From SXOA01 sp051004015 (GTDB taxonomy: Bacteria; Planctomycetota; Planctomycetia; Pirellulales; Pirellulaceae): a DNA stretch of 64,000 nt. The stretch spans positions 1 to 64,000 of the forward strand of contig JBPCKT010000073.1 of assembly GCA_051004015.1 (NCBI GenBank), read 5' to 3'. Below the pieces are notes generated by a model that was not told the origin of the DNA, did no database searches, and was given only the letters and a program-made list of their open reading frames with translations. Position numbers and translations under genes: made by a program. Each line of letters opens with the position of its first letter. The first letter of the stretch is position 1. Of the stretch, positions 18,311 to 25,127 are shown piece by piece.

Positions 18311-19480
18311 ATGAGTCAACTTGCACGCGCTGCCGATAGCAATCCCCATCACGTCGTCGTCAAGCCAGTTACTACCTGGTGGCAGCGGCGGCAGTTCCTG
18401 AATGTGCCGTGGGACATCTACGGCGGCGATCTCAACTGGGTCCCGCCCCTGCGGGGCAACGCCAAGGAGATGGTGAACTACACCAGGCATCCTTTCTACG
18501 ACACCGCCGAGATCCAGACCTTCCTCGCCTACCGCAACGGCGCGCCCGTCGGCCGCGTGGCCGCCGTCGTCAATCACGCTCACAACGAGCGATATCACGA
18601 GAAGCGGGGCTTCTTCGGCTTCTTCGAGTCTGAGGACAGCCAGGAGACGGCCACCGCCCTGCTCGACGCAGCCCGCGAGTGGCTCCGCGGCAAAGGAATG
18701 ACCGCCATCCGCGGGCCGATGAACCCGTCCATGAATTATGAATGCGGCCTGCTGATTAACGGCTTCTTCGAGCCCCCCACGTTCATGATGACCTACAACC
18801 GCCCCTACTATCAGCGGCTCATCGAAACCTACGGCTTCACGAAGGTGCAGGACATGGCCGCCTTCTGGGGGCACATGAACATGATTTCCGGCCTGGACAA
18901 GAAAATGGCCTTCATCATTACCGAGTGCCAAAGCCGGTTCGACGTCAAGCTCCGCCGTCTCGACCCCAAACACTTCGACCGCGACGTGCGGCTGTTCCTG
19001 GACATCTATAACCGCTCGCTCGTCGGCACCTGGGGCTTCGTTCCCATCTCGGCCGGGGAAACCAAGGCCATGGCCCACGGCCTCAAGATGCTGATCGTTC
19101 CCGAGATGACCACCATCGCTGAAATCGAAGGCAAAGCGGTCGGTGCGGTCTTCGGCCTGCTCGACTACAACCCCCGCATCAAGGAAATCGGCGGCCGCCT
19201 GTTCCCCTTCGGGTTCCTGAAGCTCCTCTTCAACCGCCGAGACCTGAGGCGGGTTCGCCTCATCAGCACCAACGTCATCCCCGAGTATCAAAAATGGGGC
19301 GTCGGCCTGCTCATCGTCTCCCAATTCGTCCCCGCATGCAAAGCTTGGGGCATCCAGGAAGCCGAGTTTAGCTGGGTGCTGGAGAGCAACACGCTCTCGT
19401 ACGGCACGCTGAAGCGAGGCGGGGCGAAGATCACGAAGACGTACCGGATATTCGATTATGAGATGCCGGCGCAAGGCTAA
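18311..19480 (+). CDS. GNAT-like acyltransferase-fold protein, function unknown
   Basis: 389 residues, soluble. The central and C-terminal parts show the beta-alpha rhythm of GNAT folds, with IEGKAVGAVFGLLDYNPRIK and VIPEYQKWGVGLLIVSQFVP, the latter in the position of the acetyl-CoA pyrophosphate loop although the classic RxxGxG/A is reduced to QKWGVG. The ending SWVLESNTLSYGTLKRGGAK is also GNAT-like. Related proteins occur widely in planctomycetes without a proven role. Starts 87 bp from the divergent epimerase and shares a promoter gap with it. Confidence 0.7.
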   Translation: MSQLARAADSNPHHVVVKPVTTWWQRRQFLNVPWDIYGGDLNWVPPLRGNAKEMVNYTRHPFYDTAEIQTFLAYRNGAPVGRVAAVVNHAHNERYHEKRGFFGFFESEDSQETATALLDAAREWLRGKGMTAIRGPMNPSMNYECGLLINGFFEPPTFMMTYNRPYYQRLIETYGFTKVQDMAAFWGHMNMISGLDKKMAFIITECQSRFDVKLRRLDPKHFDRDVRLFLDIYNRSLVGTWGFVPISAGETKAMAHGLKMLIVPEMTTIAEIEGKAVGAVFGLLDYNPRIKEIGGRLFPFGFLKLLFNRRDLRRVRLISTNVIPEYQKWGVGLLIVSQFVPACKAWGIQEAEFSWVLESNTLSYGTLKRGGAKITKTYRIFDYEMPAQG

Positions 19481-19513
19481 GGGTGGCGTCGAGTCGGCCG
19501 ATTCTTCCAGCAC

Positions 19514-21430
19514 ATGATCCTCCTCTCCCTCCAATCCCTCGTCAAACACTACGGCCCCGATCCGGTGCTGGCGGGTGTGACGTTCGATATTCGCCCCGGA
19601 GAGCGAGCATCGCTGGTGGGGCCAAACGGAGCGGGCAAGACGACCCTGCTGAAGATTATTGCCGGCCGCGAAGAGGCGGATAGCGGCACGGCTGAGTTGC
19701 ACCCGACGGTCCGGCTCGGCTTTCTCGAGCAACAGCCGGAGTTTGAGCCGGGGAAGACGGTGTGGGAAGAGGCCAGGAGCGCGCTCGACGAATTGCTCAG
19801 TTTTTCGCACGAGGCGGAAGAGCTGGGGCATGCGATGAGCACCGTGACGGAAGACTCTGAGCGGAAACGGCTGGAGCGGCGGTTTGAGTTTGTGCAGCAC
19901 CAGCTTCATCATCACGACGTCTACAACCTGGACTACAAAATCGAGCGGGTCCTCTCCGGCCTCGGGTTCACCAAGGCCAGTTACGAACAGCCGCTGGAAA
20001 CTCTCTCGGGCGGCCAGCAAAACCGCCTGCTCCTCGCCAAGCTGCTGCTGGCGGAGCCCGATTTGATGCTGCTGGACGAGCCTTCCAACCATCTCGATAT
20101 CGACGCCACCGAGTGGCTGGAAAACTTCCTGCTCGAAACCGACCAGTCGGTCCTCGTCGTCAGCCACGACCGCTACTTCCTGGACCGTGTCACCAACCGC
20201 ACGCTGGAGCTCTATCAAGGGACCGTCGAGTCCTACCCCGGCAACTTCACGCAGTACAAGCGGCTGAAAGCGGAGCGGGTGGAGCTGCAAAGAAACGCCT
20301 ACGTCCGGCAGCAGGAAGAAATCATCAAGCTGGAAGAGTACGTCGCCAAGTACCGCTTCGGCGTCCGGCATGCACAGGCCGAGGACCGTCGCAAAAAACT
20401 GGACCGCCTGGAACGGGTGCCGCCGCCGCGCGAAATCAAGCCGCCGCCGATGGGCTTTCCCCCCGCCTCCCGCACCGGCGACATCGTCCTCCGCGTGGAG
20501 CGGCTGGCCAAAGCCTACGACAAGCCGCTGTTCAAGAATCTCACCTTCGATCTGCTTCGCGGCGAAAAGTGGGGCATCCTTGGCCCCAACGGCTGCGGCA
20601 AAACCACGCTGCTCCGCTGCATTCTCGGCAGCGAGCAGCCCGACGAAGGTCGGGTCATCCTCGGCAGTGGCGTGAAGGTCGGCTACTTCGACCAGATGCT
20701 GACCGGCCTCGACCCCGAGATGGAAGTGGTCGATGCCGTCCGCCCCGATCACAAGGAATTCGTCCTCCAACAGCGGCGGGACCTGCTCGCCCGCTTCGGC
20801 ATCACCGGCGACATGGCCCAGCAAAAAGTCGGCAGCCTCTCCGGCGGCGAACGGAACCGCACCGCCCTCGCCCGCCTGGCCGCGATGGACCCCAACGTCC
20901 TGATCCTCGACGAACCAACCAACCACCTCGACCTCTGGGCCCGAGACTCGCTGGAACGGGCCCTTAAGGAATTCGAAGGAACCGTCCTCTTCGTCAGCCA
21001 CGACCGCTACTTCCTCAACCAGGTCGCCACCAAGCTTCTCGTTGTCGAACCAGGCCGCTTCCGCGTCATCGACGGCAACTACGACACCTATCTCCACCTC
21101 GTGAAGCAGGGCCTTGCCAAAGACGCCCGCGCCGCCGTCGCCGAAAAGTCCTCCGGTTTGAACAAATTGTCTGCTGACCAGGAAGACCGAGACAAACGTC
21201 CGCCGAAGGAACGCCGCAAACGCAACTTCCCCTACCGCAAACTCCCCGACATCGAAGCCGAAATCGCCCAGCGCGAAGCCCGCCTGAGCGTGCTCCACGA
21301 TCTCTTTGCCGACCCCGAGGTCCACAAAGACGGCAGTCGAATCAAGAGCCTCAAAGCCGAGCTCACCGAGCACGAAGCCGCCCTTCCCCTGCTCTACGAA
21401 CACTGGGAAGAAGCCAGCGAGCAAAAGTAG
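19514..21430 (+). CDS. ABC-F family ATP-binding protein
   Basis: 638 residues with two ABC cassettes and no membrane domain, as in ribosome-acting ABC-F proteins (EttA/Uup type). Cassette 1: Walker A GPNGAGKTT, signature LSGGQQNR, Walker B LMLLDEPSNHLDI. Cassette 2: GPNGCGKTT, LSGGERNR, LILDEPTNHLDL. A linker with YPGNFTQYKRLKAERVELQR fits the P-site tRNA-interaction motif, and the Lys/Arg-rich C-terminal part (KRPPKERRKRNFPYRKLPDI) fits the Uup-like coiled-coil tail. Probable role: relieving stalled ribosomes or antibiotic protection; the subfamily is not certain. About 33 bp after the GNAT-like gene. Confidence 0.93.
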   Translation: MILLSLQSLVKHYGPDPVLAGVTFDIRPGERASLVGPNGAGKTTLLKIIAGREEADSGTAELHPTVRLGFLEQQPEFEPGKTVWEEARSALDELLSFSHEAEELGHAMSTVTEDSERKRLERRFEFVQHQLHHHDVYNLDYKIERVLSGLGFTKASYEQPLETLSGGQQNRLLLAKLLLAEPDLMLLDEPSNHLDIDATEWLENFLLETDQSVLVVSHDRYFLDRVTNRTLELYQGTVESYPGNFTQYKRLKAERVELQRNAYVRQQEEIIKLEEYVAKYRFGVRHAQAEDRRKKLDRLERVPPPREIKPPPMGFPPASRTGDIVLRVERLAKAYDKPLFKNLTFDLLRGEKWGILGPNGCGKTTLLRCILGSEQPDEGRVILGSGVKVGYFDQMLTGLDPEMEVVDAVRPDHKEFVLQQRRDLLARFGITGDMAQQKVGSLSGGERNRTALARLAAMDPNVLILDEPTNHLDLWARDSLERALKEFEGTVLFVSHDRYFLNQVATKLLVVEPGRFRVIDGNYDTYLHLVKQGLAKDARAAVAEKSSGLNKLSADQEDRDKRPPKERRKRNFPYRKLPDIEAEIAQREARLSVLHDLFADPEVHKDGSRIKSLKAELTEHEAALPLLYEHWEEASEQK

Positions 21431-21474
21431 TCCGCTCACTCCGTGAGCGGACATGTCGGCACACGGAGTGTGCC
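21431..21474. repeat. Two hairpins in tandem after the ABC-F gene
   Basis: Hairpin 1: TCCGCTCAC-TCC-GTGAGCGGA at 21431-21451, beginning directly after the stop codon. Hairpin 2: GGCACAC-GGA-GTGTGCC at 21458-21474. Both have a three-base loop of GGA or TCC, and ACATGTC links them. Same family as 18250-18270. They may also act as a transcript end. Confidence 0.85.
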
Positions 21475-21577
21475 GGCTACAATTTCGTGAACCCCACTCC
21501 ACCTTGCACCCTCCCGCCAAGGCGCTAGAATCAACACGTCCCTTCCCCTCCTGCCACTCTCTCCGCACACAGGCCCC

Positions 21578-22573
21578 ATGCCCCGCGCCTCCACCCCGTC
21601 CAAACCACGACCGAGTACTGACGCCCCCAAGGCCAACGGCCATTCCCGCCCGCTCATCGACCCTCCCCTCAATCGCATCCAGCATGGCGACTGCATCGCG
21701 GGGATGAAGGCCCTCCCCGCCGGCTGTGTGGACCTCGTTTTCGCCGATCCGCCGTTCAACATCGGCTACGACTACGACGTCTACGACGACCGTCAGCACA
21801 GTGACGACTATCTCGGCTGGTCGCGCGACTGGATCACCGCCGTCCATCGGGCCCTCCGCCCCGACGGCACGTTCTGGCTCGCCATCGGCGACGAATACGC
21901 CGCCGAGCTCAAGCTGCTCAGTCAGGAAGTTGGCTTTCATTGTCGTAGCTGGGTCATCTGGTACTACACTTTCGGCGTGAACTGCAAAACCAAGTTCAGC
22001 CGTTCGCACGCCCACCTCTTCCACTTCATCAAGGATCCGCAGCACTTCACCTTCCGCAGCGAGGAACTGGAAAACCGCATCCCCTCCGCCCGCCAGCTCG
22101 TCTATGCCGACGCCCGCAGCAACCCCAGCGGCCGGCTGCCGGACGACACCTGGATTCTCCGCCCCCAGGACCTGGCCGGCTGCTTCTCCGCCGAGGAAGA
22201 CACCTGGTTCTTCTCCCGAGTCGCCGGCACGTTCAAAGAACGCTCCGGGTTCCACGGCTGCCAGATGCCCGAGCAGCTCCTCGGCCGCATCATCCGCATC
22301 TGCTCCGAGGAGGGGGACATCGTCCTCGACCCCTTCGCCGGCAGTGGCACCACCCTGGCCGTCGCCAAAAAACTCCACCGCAGCTACCTCGGCTTCGAGC
22401 TTTCCGCCGACTACGTCACCCAAGCCACCGCCCGCCTCGCCGCCATCACCCCCGGCGACCCGCTGAGCGGCGCCCCCGAGCCGACCATGTCCGCCCCCAG
22501 CACCCTCAAGGGGAAACGCCTGGCGGACAAGAAAAGTAGGCCGCGACTCCGTCGCGCGCCCTCTTCCTCATGA
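21578..22573 (+). CDS. Orphan DNA methyltransferase (beta-class, N4-cytosine/N6-adenine)
   Basis: 331 residues. Motif IV DPPF (in VFADPPFNIGYDYD, near residue 57) precedes motif I DPFAGSGTT near residue 249, the order of beta-class amino-methyltransferases. The central GFHGCQMPEQLLGRIIRICS segment is the usual motif X-like region before motif I. No restriction endonuclease gene is adjacent, so it probably marks DNA for regulation or belongs with the accessory region that follows. The last 15 residues (KKSRPRLRRAPSSS) are coded in part by a hairpin repeat at 22542-22556. Confidence 0.88.
   Translation: MPRASTPSKPRPSTDAPKANGHSRPLIDPPLNRIQHGDCIAGMKALPAGCVDLVFADPPFNIGYDYDVYDDRQHSDDYLGWSRDWITAVHRALRPDGTFWLAIGDEYAAELKLLSQEVGFHCRSWVIWYYTFGVNCKTKFSRSHAHLFHFIKDPQHFTFRSEELENRIPSARQLVYADARSNPSGRLPDDTWILRPQDLAGCFSAEEDTWFFSRVAGTFKERSGFHGCQMPEQLLGRIIRICSEEGDIVLDPFAGSGTTLAVAKKLHRSYLGFELSADYVTQATARLAAITPGDPLSGAPEPTMSAPSTLKGKRLADKKSRPRLRRAPSSS
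22542..22556. repeat. Hairpin CGCGAC-TCC-GTCGCG inside the methyltransferase 3' end
   Basis: 6-bp perfect stem with a TCC loop, the same architecture as the hairpins at 18250 and 21431, but lying in the coding end of the methyltransferase. Confidence 0.65.
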
Positions 22574-22727
22574 CCCCCCCATTTCTACTGATTTATTCAT
22601 GATTCACGCCCTTTCCGTTTCGAGACTTACGTCAATTCAATTCTCTGTAACACATGAATTTGTAACCACTTGTGCATTATTCACTCGACGTAACCTTGAT
22701 TCATGCTCCGGTTTTTGATTCACCGGC

Positions 22728-23141
22728 TTATCGGTTCCCGCGCGGCTCCCAGCCTAGCGATTTCCGCAGTTGTTTCAGCTCCGCTTCGATCTGCCGAGCC
22801 AGCGCCAGGTATTGCTTTCCCGGCTTTCCCGGCCGCATGACGACCTCGAGTTTGACGTAATTCTCCTTCACCACTGTCCTGACCCTTACCTGCTCCTGGC
22901 AGCTCCGCTCATACCCCTCGAGCACCCCCGCCCGCGCCCGCTCCAGGAGGGCCACATGCTCCATGACCGCCGCCAGGAACCTCTCCACCCCCTCCCTGGA
23001 ATAAGCCCTCTTATCTCCTCTCCCCCTGGGAGAGGCCGGGTGAGGGTTCTGGCATGATTCCTGGCGCACAATCAGCTCCGTCGTTTCCACCACGGTCTCC
23101 ACCTCCGTTCGCCCCGCAAATCCCGCGTTTTCCCGTTCCAT
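22728..23141 (-). CDS. Hypothetical helical protein carrying an inserted repeat
   Basis: 137 residues from ATG 23141, which has GAGGAG about eight bases upstream. The C-terminal half (VERFLAAVMEHVALLERARA ... YLALARQIEAELKQLRKSLG) is strongly helical and probably coiled. The N-terminal third contains NPHPASPRGRGDKRAYSREG, which is coded by a known type of dispersed palindrome (23017-23048), so the gene seems to have absorbed a repeat in frame. No family recognised. It opens the accessory region. Confidence 0.55.
   Translation of the reverse strand: MERENAGFAGRTEVETVVETTELIVRQESCQNPHPASPRGRGDKRAYSREGVERFLAAVMEHVALLERARAGVLEGYERSCQEQVRVRTVVKENYVKLEVVMRPGKPGKQYLALARQIEAELKQLRKSLGWEPRGNR
23017..23048. 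repeat. Dispersed palindrome CCTCTCCC-CCT-GGGAGAGG plus CCGGGTGAGGG
   Basis: 8-bp perfect stem with a three-base loop (23017-23035) followed by CCGGGTGAGGGTT. This word is familiar as a dispersed repeat in many GC-rich bacteria. It lies inside the reading frame of the gene at 22728-23141. Confidence 0.7.
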
Positions 23142-23314
23142 TGCCAGTCTCCTCACTTAGGGTAGCCTCGCTCTCCGCGCTCCGCCGGCGCGTTCATGAA
23201 CATAATTATACACATGTTCATGTAGCCAGTAAAGCCCCCGGCCAAGATTTTTTGCCGTGGGGTAGGCTTCCAGCCTGCCCAAACACCAGTCCGGCAGCCA
23301 GCGATTCCGACACC

Positions 23315-23347
23315 AGCCCGACGCGCAAGCGAGGGAATTCCGCGCGC
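23315..23347. repeat. Single copy of the AGCCCGACGCGC-AGCGAGGGA repeat
   Basis: 33 bp nearly identical to 54058-54090, including the trailing ATTCCGC. Only one arm is present here. Confidence 0.75.
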
Positions 23348-23385
23348 GCGTCAATCACCCCTGCCCAATCCGCTAAAATAAGCCC

Positions 23386-23625
23386 ATGCACGACGACCAA
23401 AAACGCGGCCCACTCGCAGCCCCCCTCCTGGCCGGCGCCGCGCTCCTCATCCTCCTCCCCCTCCTCTACATCCTCAGTTGCGGCCCAGCCGTCGCCCTCA
23501 TGACCCGCGGCTATCTCTCCCGCGAGGCCTTCGACATTGCCTACCATCCCCTCCGCCTCGCCTCCCAAAGCTCCACTTGGATGGGCCAGGCCCTCGAATG
23601 GTACGCCCAACTATGGGCAGCCTGA
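23386..23625 (+). CDS. Small membrane protein
   Basis: 79 residues. After MHDDQKRGP comes a long hydrophobic helix (LAAPLLAGAALLILLPLLYI, residues 10-29) and then a short amphipathic tail ending in YHPLRLASQSSTWMGQALEW plus YAQLWAA. The tail recurs in a shorter frame at 24699-24797, which shows that the segment is a duplicated unit and makes the frame more credible. Function unknown. It lies between a repeat and the toxin gene. Confidence 0.55.
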   Translation: MHDDQKRGPLAAPLLAGAALLILLPLLYILSCGPAVALMTRGYLSREAFDIAYHPLRLASQSSTWMGQALEWYAQLWAA

Positions 23626-23704
23626 GTGCCGGGGGAGTTACCGCGACTGAGTTGCTTGACGACGAGGTGACCAAAGTAGGCGGCACTTCCGTGGGCCAAT
23701 CTCG

Positions 23705-24100
23705 TTACGGCAATACCGGCACATTTCCAAACTGCCGAAAATGCTCATCGACCGCCGCGGCTGTTTGAATTCCCAAGTCGCCCATCACGATCCTGCTCGT
23801 GCAATCCGTAAAGCTCCACCCCGCCGCCGCCCGCTGCTGAAACAAAATCCAGGCGCGGCGGATTTGATCGGGGGTAACGAAGTGAATTTGCAGCACGTCC
23901 TTGTGAAAGAAGAAGTGACCCGCAACTAGCGCGCGAGATAGACGCCTGCGGGCCATGAGCAAAGTCAACGTCTCATCCACGCAGTAATCGGTCGTCAGGA
24001 GCGGCTCCGTGTTGGCGCTGAGCCAATCATCAATCCTCTGATGATGAGGATCGTCGGGAACGAAATTGGCGAACCAAGCGCCGGTGTCCACAAAAACCAT
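23705..24100 (-). CDS. PIN-domain toxin (VapC-like)
   Basis: 131 residues from ATG 24100; the stop of the antitoxin and this ATG share one base (TGATG), a sign of translational coupling. PIN acidic residues are visible in VFVDTGAWFA (N-terminal Asp), CVDETLTLL (Glu) and SFTDCTSRIVM (C-terminal Asp), so the ribonuclease site looks intact. VapC toxins cut tRNA or rRNA when not held by the antitoxin. A GTG one codon upstream is an alternative start. Confidence 0.85.
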   Translation of the reverse strand: MVFVDTGAWFANFVPDDPHHQRIDDWLSANTEPLLTTDYCVDETLTLLMARRRLSRALVAGHFFFHKDVLQIHFVTPDQIRRAWILFQQRAAAGWSFTDCTSRIVMGDLGIQTAAAVDEHFRQFGNVPVLP

Positions 24101-24348
24101 CACGGCTCTCCATAGAGCGCCTTGTCATGATCCGCCCCGCTGAAGTTGTCTCCAGGATTCTCATTGGGCAGAGCGATGATTTCGTCCATGGCAGCCCGCA
24201 ACTTTCTCCGCGTTTCCTCGGTCATCCTGTCGGGATTCGCCGGCGGCGCGGACGGCGAAACCACTACGGCCACCTCCGTCCCGTCCGGGATAGCCGGGTT
24301 CCCATCGAGTACGACGACGCCGTTGTGAACTGTGCCGTGGAATGTCAT
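24100..24348 (-). CDS. Antitoxin partner of the PIN toxin
   Basis: 82 residues, start ATG 24348 with AGGAG seven bases upstream. The N-terminus (MTFHGTVHNGVVVLDGNPAI plus PDGTEVAVVV) is the short beta domain of AF2212/DUF104-like antitoxins. The Pro-rich linker and the C-terminal SGADHDKALYGEP, the usual toxin-grip peptide next to PIN genes, complete it. Direct operon with the toxin. Confidence 0.8.
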   Translation of the reverse strand: MTFHGTVHNGVVVLDGNPAIPDGTEVAVVVSPSAPPANPDRMTEETRRKLRAAMDEIIALPNENPGDNFSGADHDKALYGEP

Positions 24349-24378
24349 AGAAATGCTCCTCTCCCCGAGTCGTGGCTA

Positions 24379-24630
24379 TTACGGCGCTCCGTACAACACC
24401 TTGTCATGATCTGCCCCGCTAAACGGCTCTGCGGTCCCCTCAATGGGCAGCGCCGCGATCCGGTCGAGAATCGCCAACACTCTCAGCCGCTCTTCTTCGG
24501 TCATCCGATCCGGAGCAGCGGACTTCACGGCAGCCGGCGCAACCTCGACCGACACCTCCGTCCCGTCCGGGATAGCCGGGTTCCCATCGAGTACGACGAT
24601 GCCGTTTTGAACTGTGCCGTGGAATGTCAT
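24379..24630 (-). CDS. Second, related antitoxin without its own toxin
   Basis: 83 residues, very close to the antitoxin at 24100-24348 (same MTFHGTVxNGxVVLDGNPAI and PDGTEV start and same SGADHDKxLYGxP end) but diverged in the middle. It lies 30 bp upstream of the first antitoxin and no PIN gene follows it directly, so it is either an orphan guard or the remnant of a lost second pair. The 5' coding ends of both copies are nearly identical over about 70 bp, which suggests recent duplication or gene conversion. Confidence 0.75.
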   Translation of the reverse strand: MTFHGTVQNGIVVLDGNPAIPDGTEVSVEVAPAAVKSAAPDRMTEEERLRVLAILDRIAALPIEGTAEPFSGADHDKVLYGAP

Positions 24631-24698
24631 ACCCTCAGTCTATCTCCCCGCTGCCGCCAGGCAACGCGCCCGCGCATCCCCCTCGGCTGGCACGCAGG

Positions 24699-24797
24699 AT
24701 GAGGCCCTTTTTCCGCCCCCTCCGGGCCGCTTTCGGACGAAGCTCCAGTTGGATCGGCCATTCCCTCGAATGGTACGCCCAACTAAGGGCGGCCTGA
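24699..24797 (+). pseudogene. Fragment related to the small membrane protein at 23386
   Basis: A 32-codon frame (MRPFFRPLRAAFGRSSSWIG plus HSLEWYAQLRAA) that matches the tail of the 79-residue protein (PLRLASQSSTWMGQALEWYA). The membrane helix is missing. Most likely a decayed or partial second copy. Confidence 0.6.
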
Positions 24798-24807
24798 GTG
24801 AATCCCC

Positions 24808-24990
24808 TTCGTCCGCCTCGCCGACCTCCCCCAGCGCCTCTCCTGCACCTACCCCACCGCCAAGTCCGACATCACCCGCCTCATCGCCGCCGGCATCCTC
24901 AGCGAAGTCCCGAACGTCCGCCTCAAAACCTTCTTCGCCCCACGCGTTTATGAAATTGCCTACGAGCGGCTGACCGCGCAGGATTCGTAA
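24808..24990 (+). pseudogene. C-terminal remnant of a Fic/DOC-family protein
   Basis: A 60-codon frame ending at TAA 24988-24990, directly preceded in frame by a stop at 24799. The text TYPTAKSDITRLIAAGILSE ... FFAPRVYEIAYERL is the winged-helix tail that follows the Fic domain in many bacterial Fic proteins. The catalytic HPFxxGNGR part is absent, so this is a dead gene remnant. Confidence 0.6.
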
Positions 24991-25117
24991 GTCAAGAAGT
25001 GAGCCGCAACCCGCAGCGGCGAAGTGCGGCTCGAATGGGAAAACGGCAGCCGCAACTTTGAGATTGAAGTCCAGGGAGTAAGAACGGCTACGTACTTTCT
25101 AGTCGAATGATGGGACA

Positions 25118-25127
25118 GGGGACGAAA
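25118..25127. repeat. Candidate left boundary repeat GGGGACGAAA
   Basis: The same ten bases occur at 30382-30391 in the same orientation, so the two copies bracket the three-gene operon. Ten bases may be chance. Confidence 0.35.

Noticed and set aside
17249..22423. Open frame of 1724 codons on the minus strand
   Set aside because: Only its last 324 codons (the epimerase) are real; the rest is antisense to the GNAT-like, ABC-F and methyltransferase genes, kept open by high GC in third positions.
21578..22573. Complete restriction-modification system
   Set aside because: No endonuclease or specificity gene lies beside the methyltransferase; the nearest nuclease-like gene (NurA) belongs to a separate operon 6 kb away.
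24127..24702. 191-codon plus-strand frame
   Set aside because: Antisense of the two antitoxin genes; its internal repeat is only the duplicated antitoxin DNA.
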